A stretch of 64,000 nucleotides of DNA from Synechococcus sp. PCC 7335 (GTDB lineage Bacteria > Cyanobacteriota > Cyanobacteriia > Phormidesmidales > Phormidesmidaceae), in NCBI RefSeq assembly GCF_000155595.1, contig NZ_DS989904.1:4395987-4459986 (forward strand), in the 5' to 3' direction. Under the pieces are notes generated by a model. That model was not told the DNA's origin. It searched no databases and saw nothing but the letters and a program-made list of their open reading frames with translations. The position numbers and the translations under genes are program-made. Of this stretch, positions 28,431 to 36,835 are shown piece after piece (positions within the stretch are counted from its first letter, which is position 1; each line of letters starts with the position of its first letter).

Positions 28431-28518
28431 CTTGGCAGATAGCTTGGAAAAACTAGGCTATCTGCCAGCAGATATCTAGTGAATATCTGAGCTAAAGGCT
28501 AGAACTTGGCGCTAATCC

Positions 28519-29630
28519 ATGACTTCTGAACAGAGAGTATCCATTTCATTGAGCGGCGTTCTGATTGTTTTTGCCGCGATCGCAGCCGCAATCATCGGAT
28601 GGCAGCTACGGGGGCTATTACTCCTAGTGATGATCTCCGTCGTCTTGGCATGCTCAATCTCTCCTATCGTGGCTTGGGCAGAACAGTTCAGAATCCCTCG
28701 CTGGCTAGGGGCACTACTGACCTATCTAGCCATTATTGGTACCCTAGTCGGCGTCGTTCTGCTGATTGGACCAACCGTGCTAGATCAAATTCAGCTACTG
28801 GTCCGACAGCTACCGCTGCTACTGCGAAAAGCCGCGACCCAAACCGAAGCCTGGCGCTATCTCTCAATGACAATAGGCCAGACTTCACCGCTCAAGTCTT
28901 CGATCAGCTAGATGTGCAGGCGATCGCCGCCTGGGCCGTCCGCTCAACTCGTCAGCTCGCCTTGCGTTCTTTCACCGTCACCACAGACATCCTGGGTACA
29001 CTGCTTAGCCTCGTACTGGCTATCTTTATCTCCGGCTATATGCTGGCCGACAGCAGTACCCTCACCACTAGCTTTGTCCGGCTGTTTCCTCAGCCATGGG
29101 ATCAAGAGATTGGCCAGCAGCTACCTGAGATTGGCAGTCGCATCGGCGGCTATATTCGAGGTCGACTGATCGTTTCTTTCACCTTAGCGCTAGTCACTGG
29201 CGTCGGACTCAGCTTCCTAGGACTCAAAGATTTTGCGGTGGGCCTAGGCGCGATCGCGGGTGTCACCAACCTGATTCCTTTTCTCGGTCCTATTCTGGGC
29301 GCTATTCCAGCCTTGATCGTTGCTATTCCTCTAGGCGGCTGGGTGGTCCTTTGGGTAATCCTTTTCTACATAACTATCCAAAATATTGAAACCTACATTC
29401 TCGATCCGCTCTTAGTCGGCAACTCCGTCGGCGTACATCCGCTCTATCAGCTTCTAGCTGTCTTAGGTGGCACTCAAGTTTTGGGCATCATTGGAGCACT
29501 GATCGTTCCCCCTTGGGTCGCTGGTGGTGCTGTCCTCCTAGAAAACCTTTATCTCAAACCTAAACTTAAAAACGAAAAACATCTGCCAGCGAGCATCCCG
29601 GCCGATACAGCAGGAATCAATGCTAGTTAA
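28519..29630 (+). pseudogene. AI-2E family transporter, split by a frameshift
   Basis: The first 115 or so codons (from ATG 28519) encode the N-terminal helices of an AI-2E/PerM-type membrane protein (LSGVLIVFAAIAAAIIGWQL), but this frame stops at 28911. From about 28866 the -1 frame continues the family without a gap: FDQLDVQAIAAWAVRS, LSGYMLADS-like ISGYMLADS, IPFLGPILGAIPALIVA, TYILDPLLVGNSVGVHPLY. The break lies at TCTCTC (28860-28865); removing one TC restores RYLNDNRPDFT in one frame. The joined product would be about 370 residues, the normal length. It may be a recent pseudogene, a phase-variable gene or a sequencing error. Confidence 0.8.
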
Positions 29631-29697
29631 AGTTTTAGTCGACACCTTGGTCAGAACATCCAAGCCAAAGCATCTAAAGCGGAAAAATCTACAGCAG

Positions 29698-29725
29698 CAG
29701 GTGTCCTGATGCCTTAGGCCACCTG
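29698..29725. terminator. Hairpin after the AI-2E-type gene
   Basis: CAGGTGTCCT and AGGCCACCTG form a 10-bp stem with one mismatch and an 8-base loop. It lies about 68 bases past the stop. There is no T-run, so it is a weak candidate only. Confidence 0.3.
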
Positions 29726-29804
29726 TTAGTCAAGTTGACTGTCATACAACGGTTTCAGCCGATGCATCCGTCCTCAGCACCTCAACAGGTTGTATAGCTC
29801 AAAA

Positions 29805-29860
29805 ACATTTAGTATGCACTCAAGAAACATTTAGATTTCATTTAGCATGTGTGTATTTAG
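29805..29860. promoter_or_regulatory. Four ATTTAG iterations upstream of the transporter
   Basis: ACATTTAG occurs at 29805-29812 and 29827-29834, CATTTAG at 29839-29845 and TATTTAG at 29854-29860. All are in the same orientation, within 170 bases of the transporter start. They may be binding sites for one regulator. The motif is short and AT-rich, so chance clustering cannot be excluded. Confidence 0.3.
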
Positions 29861-29972
29861 TGATAAGTCGCCTCCATATCTATTGACTCTAATATCTAGC
29901 GGCCTATAATCGGCTAGATTGTGGCGGCCTTTTAGTGCGGCATCCATCTACCCTCTACGAACCCGCAACCCT

Positions 29973-31757
29973 ATGAGCATCGTCGTCACCCTCAGCATTG
30001 TGGCTATCGCCCTAATGCTTTTCATCGTAGAAAAGTGTCCAGCTGATATCACTGCTCTAGGTGTTATGGTGGCGCTGATCCTATCTAAGCAGGTCACCCC
30101 CGAGCAAGGCATCGCCGGATTTAGTAACCCGGCCACTATCACAGTGATGGCCATGTTCATCCTCAGCGCTGGCGTTGCTCGCACCGGTGTTTTGCAGCAG
30201 GCCAGCAGTTGGCTGCTTCAGTGGGGCGGCAAACAGCTTACGCGGCAGATTATTGCCTTAGGCATTATCGTCGGGCCGATATCTGGTCTGATTAACAACA
30301 CCGCTGTCGTTTCTGTTTTTTTGCCTGTCGTCGAAGACTTTTGCCAGCAGCACCGCATCTCGCCTTCAAAGCTAATGATGCCGCTCTCTTTCGCCACCAT
30401 CTTAGGCGGCATGATCACTGTAGTTGGCACCTCTACTAGCGTATTGGCCAGTGGCCTCTCGGCAGAACTTGGCTTTGGCGCGTTTTCGCTCTTTCAGTTC
30501 ACCGGACTCGGCGTGATCACCTTTGTAGTGGGCCTTCTGTATATGGCGATCGCCACCCCGTTAATGATGCCTGATCGTCGAGTCGACCATCGAGGACTCA
30601 GCCAAAAGTACGGCATGAAAGACTACGTTAGCGAAGTAGTCATCACGCCCCGCTCTAGCCTCGTAGGGAAAACACTCAAAGACAGCCAGCTACAAAGACG
30701 ATTTGACGTAGACGTGCTCGAAATCATCCGGAACAACACCCATTTTCCTCAGCCGCTAGCTGACAAAAAGATGACCGTGGGTGATATTTTGCTTGCCAGA
30801 GGTGGCAAGCAGGATCTGCTAAAGATCCGAGAAAGTGAAGGACTAGAGATCCTACCGGACGTACAATTCGGCCATAAATCCTGGCAGGGAGATCTTAGCG
30901 AAGAAGAAGGTATTGCCGAAGCTCTGGTGATTGCTAACTCTAGCTTGGTCGGCTCTACACTCAAAGACCTACGATTCCGGCAAAAGTACAACGTTACGGT
31001 GCTGGCCATTCGCAGAGGTCAAGAACTGGTGCGCGATCGCATGGGAAAAGTTCCGCTGCGCTTTGGCGATTTGCTGCTAGTCCAAGGGCCAAAGCAGAGT
31101 TTAGCCGGTTTGCAAACCAGCCGAGATCTGCTGCTACTAGAACAAAGAGACGTTGAAACTCTACGCACCAGCAAGACTTATATTGCGCTTACCATTGGTC
31201 TAGCCGTCGTCGCGACCGCCGCCATAACCGACTATCCCATCCTAGTATCTGCCCTTGCAGGCGTAGTTGCTATGCTAGTCACCGGCTGTCTCAAGCCAGG
31301 TGAGCTATATCAGGCCGTCCGCTGGGACGTTATCTTCTTACTAGCTTGTCTCATTCCAATGGGAACCGCCATGCAAAACTCCGGCGCAACCGAATGGATT
31401 GCTGCCCAGCTAGTCGCAATGAGTGGTAGCCTATCTAGCTATTGGACACTTACGCTTATCTATGTGCTTACCGTGCTCCTTACCGCCGTATTATCCAATA
31501 ATGCATCGGTCATATTACTTTTACCAATTGGCGTACAAGTTGCCACTGCCGTTGGCCTCAGCCCTTTGACCGTCATCTTTGTTATCACCTTTGCCGCATC
31601 CAACAGCTTTATAACTCCGATTGGCTATCAGACCAACACTATGGTTTATGGTGCAGGTGGCTATCGCTTTCTAGACTTTCTTAAGGTAGGCGGTCCTTTG
31701 AGTTTAATTATGACAATCATCACGCCTCCATTGGCGCTCTGGCTATATGGAACATAG
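29973..31757 (+). CDS. SLC13-type (DASS) transporter with two RCK_C domains
   Basis: The protein of about 594 residues has hydrophobic helices at the N-terminus (about 1-195), two TrkA-C/RCK_C regulatory domains (about 200-280 and 290-370; EVVITPRSSLVGKTLKDSQL and EALVIANSSLVGSTLKDLRF are matching starts), and more helices to the end. The family SNNASVILLLPIG and ITPIGYQTN motifs are present. Related proteins (SAC1-like) transport sulfate or other anions with sodium. Proximity to cysC, 137 bases downstream, supports sulfate, by inference. The ATG at 29973 is preferred over a start at 29919. Confidence 0.85.
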   Translation: MSIVVTLSIVAIALMLFIVEKCPADITALGVMVALILSKQVTPEQGIAGFSNPATITVMAMFILSAGVARTGVLQQASSWLLQWGGKQLTRQIIALGIIVGPISGLINNTAVVSVFLPVVEDFCQQHRISPSKLMMPLSFATILGGMITVVGTSTSVLASGLSAELGFGAFSLFQFTGLGVITFVVGLLYMAIATPLMMPDRRVDHRGLSQKYGMKDYVSEVVITPRSSLVGKTLKDSQLQRRFDVDVLEIIRNNTHFPQPLADKKMTVGDILLARGGKQDLLKIRESEGLEILPDVQFGHKSWQGDLSEEEGIAEALVIANSSLVGSTLKDLRFRQKYNVTVLAIRRGQELVRDRMGKVPLRFGDLLLVQGPKQSLAGLQTSRDLLLLEQRDVETLRTSKTYIALTIGLAVVATAAITDYPILVSALAGVVAMLVTGCLKPGELYQAVRWDVIFLLACLIPMGTAMQNSGATEWIAAQLVAMSGSLSSYWTLTLIYVLTVLLTAVLSNNASVILLLPIGVQVATAVGLSPLTVIFVITFAASNSFITPIGYQTNTMVYGAGGYRFLDFLKVGGPLSLIMTIITPPLALWLYGT

Positions 31758-31893
31758 AGACGGATCTTTATCTCGCTTTAAGTCCTTAGTTTGAGACGGC
31801 GACCAAGTAGCGTCGCTCGCAACCCTGGGCTCGCTAGTGCCCTCCATCCGGTAAAACTTGCAATTTCATCAGACTTGTTAGGAGAATAAACAA

Positions 31894-32442
31894 ATGTCAG
31901 AACAAAAAGGCGTTACCGTATGGTTCACTGGACTTAGCGGCGCTGGGAAAACCACTATCAATGACGCGCTTAAGCTAAAACTAGAAGAGCGTGGCGTCAA
32001 GTTTGAGGTCCTAGATGGCGACATCGTTCGCACCAACCTAACAAAGGGATTGACCTTTAGTAAAGAAGATCGTGATACCAACGTTCGTCGGATTGGTTTC
32101 GTCTGTGATTTACTCACGCGCAATGGTGTGATTGTTTTAGTTGCTGCTATCTCTCCTTATCGGGCTATCCGCGAGGAAGTCCGCGAAAAAATTGGTGACT
32201 TCATCGAAGTCTATGTCAGCGCACCGGTTGAAGAATGCGAGAAGCGTGACGTAAAAGGTTTATACGCCAAAGCCCGCGCTGGTGAGATCAAACAGTTCAC
32301 CGGTATTAGTGACCCTTACGAAGCGCCTACCAACCCTGAAGTTAACTGTGAAACTCACAAAGAGACTTTGGAAGAAAGCGTCAACAAAGTTATCGCTAAG
32401 ATGGAAGAGATGGGCTACTTGCCTGCTGCGGTTGCGGCGTAA
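31894..32442 (+). CDS. cysC: Adenylylsulfate kinase
   Basis: CysC phosphorylates adenosine 5'-phosphosulfate to PAPS, the donor for sulfate reduction and sulfation. The 182-residue protein has the P-loop GLSGAGKTT at 13-21, the LDGDIVRTNL segment, the RIGFVCDLLTRNG helix, and ISPYRAIREEVR. A good Shine-Dalgarno (AGGAG, eight bases upstream) defines the ATG. A sodium/anion transporter gene precedes it on the same strand. A hairpin follows at 32533-32562. Confidence 0.95.
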   Translation: MSEQKGVTVWFTGLSGAGKTTINDALKLKLEERGVKFEVLDGDIVRTNLTKGLTFSKEDRDTNVRRIGFVCDLLTRNGVIVLVAAISPYRAIREEVREKIGDFIEVYVSAPVEECEKRDVKGLYAKARAGEIKQFTGISDPYEAPTNPEVNCETHKETLEESVNKVIAKMEEMGYLPAAVAA

Positions 32443-32532
32443 GATAATCGAACATCGGCTCTGCCTAGCGCTTGGTAACAACTTACGCAGATTGCGCAGA
32501 TACTCAACACAGACATCTCAACACAGGTATAC

Positions 32533-32562
32533 AGCAAAGTAAGGATGCGTTCTTACTTTGCT
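32533..32562. terminator. Hairpin after cysC
   Basis: AGCAAAGTAAG (32533-32543) pairs perfectly with CTTACTTTGCT (32552-32562) across an 8-base loop. It lies 90 bases past the cysC stop and before the convergent deaminase gene. It is the best terminator candidate for cysC, though no long T-run follows. Confidence 0.5.
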
Positions 32563-32604
32563 AGTCAGCTTAGCCATTGTGACTAGTCAGCTTGGCCATT
32601 GTGA
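32561..32604. repeat. 22-bp tandem duplication
   Basis: A 22-base unit starting CTAGTCAGCTT occurs twice without a spacer (32561-32582, 32583-32604), with one mismatch. It lies just after the cysC hairpin. It is one of many similar short duplications in intergenic DNA of this window. Confidence 0.85.
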
Positions 32605-32708
32605 CCTGATGCTTACCTAATGCCCTTAGGGTCTTTGTTGTCCTTACTGACCTAATTAGATGCAATACTGTGTCAGCTAGGCAGAGTCAATAGTACTTGC
32701 TTGAAGTC

Positions 32709-34106
32709 TCAACTTACCACATTCATCAAAGTATCCAACTCTGCATAGTCAGGGAGAGTAGTATCAATCTGTTTGCCTTTGCGAATAACAACACGATCAC
32801 CTTGTCCCCTAGCCATCAGTTCATTAAAACTTCGCGCTTTAAACACAACAAAGTCGGCAGAGCCACCTTCAAAAATCTTTCCTATGTTCTCAAGACCCAT
32901 CATCTCAGCGGGGGTTTGAGTAATCGCCCTCGGCCAGTCTTCGATCGGATGATCAAGCTGTCCAATCTTGACAGACTGAGTAAAGACTTCTAGACCATCA
33001 TGATCACCGTAGGCATGGAACGGATCGCGGCAATTATCAGAGGCGATCGCACACTTTACCCCCGCCGCTTTCAACTCTCTCAAAATTGTCACTCCCCGAT
33101 ATCGAGGCGTTCTCTGTTTTTTTTGCGCTAGCTGACGGTCCTGCAAGTACAGATTACACATCGGTAAACTCACGATCGAAATGCCTGCTGTTTTCACAGC
33201 ATCAATGGTTTGTTTTACCTCCGCCTCAGATTGAACAGAGAGACTACAGCAGTGCCCACAGGTAATCCGGCCTGTAAACCTATGGCGAATCGCTGCCTCG
33301 GCGACCAAACGCAGCGTCACATCATTAGGGTCTAAGCTTTCATCCGTATGAAAATCTAGGTCCAATCCTCTCTCTATTGCCAGCTCAAATGTTCGATCAA
33401 TCTGTTGAACAATTTCATCATTCATAAAACAGACACCGCCCAAGACGCCGCCATAGGCGGCCATCAAATCTGCTAGCTTTTCTCCCTTCGGCGTTAGAAA
33501 ATAGTCTAGAGAGACCAGACAAACCGCCTGCAACTGAATTCTATCGACCCATTTCTGCCTCAGTTGACGAAACACTTCAAAGCTAACTTCACCTTGCTCA
33601 TCAAAAGCATCTATATGAGTACGAACCGCCTGAGTGCCATGCGCGTAGCTACAATTCAGCCCAAACTCAGCCCGCTGATAGACATCCTCTGCACTCCAGC
33701 GCTGCTCGCTATCGCTTTGCACGGTCTCTAGAGCCTGCTCAAACGTTCCGTTGGGATTTGGACTTCTTGGCCAGATATGTCCCTTATCCAAATGAGTATG
33801 CATATCGACAAAGCACGGCCAAACCAAACTCGAATTCGCATTGACAACTGGTACAGCTACTTCTAGATCAGCGTCGGGCGATCGCACGCTTACCACCCTC
33901 CCCTCATTCACCTCCAAACTTACCGAAGCTAGCTCTGGGGAATCAGGGACTGACTGGAACCGAGCTATTGAAGGCCATTCGTCTGAATCAGCCAATAAAG
34001 AACGCGGCACCTGAGCATTACAGAGCCAGTAGTGAGCAGCTTTAGGAAATTCAAGGAAAGGAGTGATCGGCATCGGCACAGAAAGTAAATAAGGGAACAA
34101 CGTCAT
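32709..34106 (-). CDS. Cytosine-deaminase-like amidohydrolase
   Basis: The protein of about 465 residues belongs to the metal-dependent amidohydrolase superfamily, cytosine deaminase (CodA) branch. The metal ligands are visible: VDMHTHLDKGH, DLDFHTDES, ITCGHCCSL and the Asp in ASDNCRDPFHAYGDHDGLEV. The substrate may be cytosine, isoguanine or a related pyrimidine/triazine; this cannot be decided here. Two starts are possible, ATG 34106 or ATG 34073, both with weak Shine-Dalgarno sequences. It is convergent with cysC and co-directional with gshB upstream. Confidence 0.82.
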   Translation of the reverse strand: MTLFPYLLSVPMPITPFLEFPKAAHYWLCNAQVPRSLLADSDEWPSIARFQSVPDSPELASVSLEVNEGRVVSVRSPDADLEVAVPVVNANSSLVWPCFVDMHTHLDKGHIWPRSPNPNGTFEQALETVQSDSEQRWSAEDVYQRAEFGLNCSYAHGTQAVRTHIDAFDEQGEVSFEVFRQLRQKWVDRIQLQAVCLVSLDYFLTPKGEKLADLMAAYGGVLGGVCFMNDEIVQQIDRTFELAIERGLDLDFHTDESLDPNDVTLRLVAEAAIRHRFTGRITCGHCCSLSVQSEAEVKQTIDAVKTAGISIVSLPMCNLYLQDRQLAQKKQRTPRYRGVTILRELKAAGVKCAIASDNCRDPFHAYGDHDGLEVFTQSVKIGQLDHPIEDWPRAITQTPAEMMGLENIGKIFEGGSADFVVFKARSFNELMARGQGDRVVIRKGKQIDTTLPDYAELDTLMNVVS

Positions 34107-34240
34107 TCGCTAGACTTAGCCCAGTTAATACACAGCCGGGTACCTTTAATACCGAGGACCACTTGGCTTAGCACCTAGCGCCTTGGCAGTTAAATCATCA
34201 AAGCAATTATCAGCAGGCCAGATAGATAGCTACTAAGACC

Positions 34241-35221
34241 CTAACTATTTTGAAGTTCTTGCTGCCTTTTCTCTAGCCACTTCACAACCTGATTTCCTAG
34301 CCGCACATCGTCTAAACGATCAACTTCGCGAATACCAGTTGGACTAGTCACGTTCACCTCCGTCAAATAGCCGCCAATGATGTCGATCCCAACAAAGACT
34401 AAACCGTCTTTGCGAAGAACAGGGGCGACTTGCTTACAGATTTCTAAATCACGTTCGGTAAGCTGAGTTTTGTCGCTACGGCCCCCGACAGCCATGTTGC
34501 CGCGAAATTCTTTACCGGTAGGTACACGGTTCACAGCTCCAATGGGATCGCCATCAAGCAAAATCACCCGCTTATCCCCCTCTTTAGCAGCAGGTAGGTA
34601 AGCTTGAACCATTATGGGTTCGTGACCCTGTTGAGTGCTAACTTCAATGATGGAATTAAAGTTGCGATCGCCTTCTTCTAAAAATAAAATTCCCTCACCT
34701 GCCTTGCCACCCAAGGGTTTCACTACCCCCGCACCCCAGCGGTCAACCGCTTCACGAATCACTCGCTTATCAGTGCTAACGATTGTTTCAGGAATCGCCT
34801 CTGTAAACTGCAAGGCATACATCTTCTCATTGGCTGCTCTCAATCCTGCCGGTGAATTAATCACCTGTGTTTTCTGACTATCAATGTAGTCAAGAATATA
34901 GGTCACATACAAATAGGGGACTGTCACCGGCGGATCTTTGCGCATAAAGACAACATCCATCGCCTCTAATGGCTGCCATTCTGCATCGCTCAAGCTATAC
35001 CAATCTGATTCACCTACCCAGCGATTACCCTCCTGTACAACCGGCTTCATCTTCACAGAATGTAGCCAGCCATAGGCCCTGCTCTCAACTACACCTAGCT
35101 TATTGACCTGCGTAATATACACCTCGTGGCCCAACATCTGCGCCGATTCCATGATTGCCACACTCGTATCATGGCCGGGGTCTAATCGTTCAATTGGGTC
35201 GATGATGAACGCTAATTTCAA
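34241..35221 (-). CDS. gshB: Glutathione synthetase
   Basis: GshB joins gamma-glutamylcysteine and glycine using ATP to form glutathione. The 326-residue protein starts LKLAFIIDPIERLDPGHDTS and has the ATP-grasp features GAGVVKPLGGKAGEGILFL, VQAYLPAAKEGDKRVILLDG and VGIDIIGGYLTEVNVTSPTGI (shown here by key segments). The start is a TTG at 35221, with GGGAGAG six bases upstream and the family's conserved N-terminus; a longer frame to 35308 is unlikely. A GST gene of the same window may use the product. Confidence 0.93.
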   Translation of the reverse strand: MKLAFIIDPIERLDPGHDTSVAIMESAQMLGHEVYITQVNKLGVVESRAYGWLHSVKMKPVVQEGNRWVGESDWYSLSDAEWQPLEAMDVVFMRKDPPVTVPYLYVTYILDYIDSQKTQVINSPAGLRAANEKMYALQFTEAIPETIVSTDKRVIREAVDRWGAGVVKPLGGKAGEGILFLEEGDRNFNSIIEVSTQQGHEPIMVQAYLPAAKEGDKRVILLDGDPIGAVNRVPTGKEFRGNMAVGGRSDKTQLTERDLEICKQVAPVLRKDGLVFVGIDIIGGYLTEVNVTSPTGIREVDRLDDVRLGNQVVKWLEKRQQELQNS

Positions 35222-35485
35222 AAGAACTCTCCCAAAAATATTGCTTTGAATCTTTAATACGACTACATCTGTGCGAACAATTACACAAGCTACCTCACTC
35301 ACAAACACAAATCAGCAAAAAACCGAGTTGCTGAAGTTTCAGTACTAGACTGCGTTTCCAGGAGCGCTTCGCTAGTTTGAACAACTAGTCAGTACTGTGA
35401 CAATCCAAATTCGGTACCATCACTGATTCGCAGCTCTCTCAAGACTTACTACTGTAAGCGGTAGGTTGGGGAGAGGAGAATTCAA

Positions 35486-35647
35486 ATGTTTAGCAAAGTC
35501 ATACAGGCGGCTATCATCACATTATCTTTACACCTTTTGATAGGTCTAAACACGCTTGAGACAAAGGTAGTACGTAATTCTGTTGAGCCAGATGAAGTCC
35601 CTAGCGAAGTCATCATCGCGCTCAAACAGGCACTTAATCGCCTTTAG
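35486..35647 (+). CDS. Small membrane protein, 53 residues
   Basis: This short gene encodes MFSKVIQAAIITLSLHLLIG followed by a charged tail ending LKQALNRL. It has one hydrophobic helix (about residues 6-22) and a hydrophilic C-terminus with an acidic patch. A strong Shine-Dalgarno (GAGAGGAGAA, five bases before the ATG) and a good intrinsic terminator 35 bases after the stop support that it is real. It is convergent with the zinc-ribbon gene. No family is recognised. Confidence 0.6.
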   Translation: MFSKVIQAAIITLSLHLLIGLNTLETKVVRNSVEPDEVPSEVIIALKQALNRL

Positions 35648-35681
35648 TAGCTATGCGCTCTCCTCCTACTTCTATCCAAAG

Positions 35682-35716
35682 AAAAAGCGCACTTTTTATA
35701 GAGAAGTGCGCTTTTT
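35682..35716. terminator. Strong bidirectional intrinsic terminator
   Basis: AAAAAGCGCACTT (35682-35694) and AAGTGCGCTTTTT (35704-35716) form a perfect 13-bp stem with T-runs on both strands. It serves the 53-residue gene on the plus strand and could stop the convergent zinc-ribbon transcript on the minus strand. Confidence 0.9.
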
Positions 35717-35839
35717 ACTTAAGCATTAAGTTGTCATCAAAAACGAAGTTAAGCTTTTTGAGTAATTTCTACTAGTAACTTTTACTCACTAAAATCACAG
35801 AAATGTCCTCTAAAGGAAGCGTTGCTAGCTACCAATCTA

Positions 35840-36211
35840 CTAGCTAGCTGCCAATCGAGCGGAGAAAGTACTAGGCGAGAAGCTAGGTGCATAAGACTCT
35901 ATGACGCGACCAGTTTTCGCGCAAGAAACCATTAAGTAGTCGCAGCTATCACACTGAGTGCGAACTTGAGAAGTCTTGGCGACATAGCGCCTTTCAGCTG
36001 CTCTACCACAGGTCGGACAGTGTACGATTTGAACCGTATCCTTTTCTCTACGCTGACAAACAGCAGATGAACCAGTAGATGAAGCTGCAGCTAACGATGC
36101 TGATACTTCCTTAACAGCGCTATTAAGGAGCCTTCCTGAAGATGCATTTAAAGCTGCATTTTGTCTAAATGATTTAAGAAACGTTTTAGCGCGAATTTTC
36201 ATAACCTTCAT
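35840..36211 (-). CDS. Small zinc-ribbon protein
   Basis: The protein of about 123 residues starts MKVMKIRAKTFLKSF and ends with a zinc-ribbon. The pairs CPTCG and CDSCDY (about 23 residues apart) are the metal ligands, with RYVAKTSQVRTQCDS between. A Ser/Ala-rich segment links a basic N-terminus to the ribbon. Related short proteins are widespread in cyanobacteria without known function. I chose the ATG at 36211; an in-frame TTG at 36241 is an alternative. Confidence 0.68.
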   Translation of the reverse strand: MKVMKIRAKTFLKSFRQNAALNASSGRLLNSAVKEVSASLAAASSTGSSAVCQRREKDTVQIVHCPTCGRAAERRYVAKTSQVRTQCDSCDYLMVSCAKTGRVIESYAPSFSPSTFSARLAAS

Positions 36212-36835
36212 GGTCTCTAACGGGTTGATGACATTACTCAATGTTTATGAGTGTCAACGCTTCTGCACTGTCGTAACATTCAAAGGTGGATGTCATGGTT
36301 TGTGCACGAGCTATTGATTTACTTATTATGGCAATTAGCTAGTGCTATCGCAAAGGGGTCCAAAGACATAAAAGTCTGGGGATCGCCCATTACAGAACCG
36401 ATCCCCGACCTATGAAAAGGCCCGGAATACCAAGGATAGATAAGTATTTACGCTTCGTTTTTACTATGGGAAACTCTTTCTCCAGACATATACAAGCTCA
36501 CAACTAAAGATTCTCTTTATATTCTTTTATGAAATATCTCTAAGCATCGTAATACTTCTTCGTATCGAAATATTTAGCAAAGTAAATCTGAGTTAAATAT
36601 CTGATTTTGAAAACTAAAAATGTATCCTGAAGAACACTTTGATAAATATTTCTAAAAGTACTATTTCGCCTACATGAATTTGTAGACACTAACTCCTTTG
36701 TGCTGCAACTTGGTATCAGAAAACACACTAAAAAATACCAATATCAAAGATACGAACTGGGTCAACAATTGCGGTGTATTTTAGATACCTAATAGCGCGG
36801 CGTTTAATAGATTGTCTGTCGACTAAACTTATCGA
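36212..36835. other. Intergenic, AT-rich stretch upstream of the zinc-ribbon gene
   Basis: This 624-base gap contains a perfect 8-bp dyad GGGGATCG/CGATCCCC (36378-36406) and an AT-rich block at about 36470-36760 whose composition differs from its neighbours. A 62-codon minus-strand ORF in it (36540-36728) lacks a Shine-Dalgarno and domain and is not accepted. No RNA gene could be recognised. Confidence 0.45.

Larger units (their letters stand above)
29631..29972. other. Intergenic region upstream of the SLC13 transporter gene
   Basis: This 342-base gap has a hairpin near its start (29698-29725), an inverted pair ATACAAC/GTTGTAT around 29743-29798, and four ATTTAG motifs at 29805-29860. I see no coding sequence. 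Confidence 0.45.

Noticed and set aside
36540-36728. 62-codon minus-strand ORF in the AT-rich gap
   Set aside because: The composition follows the AT-rich DNA and there is no ribosome binding site or recognisable domain.
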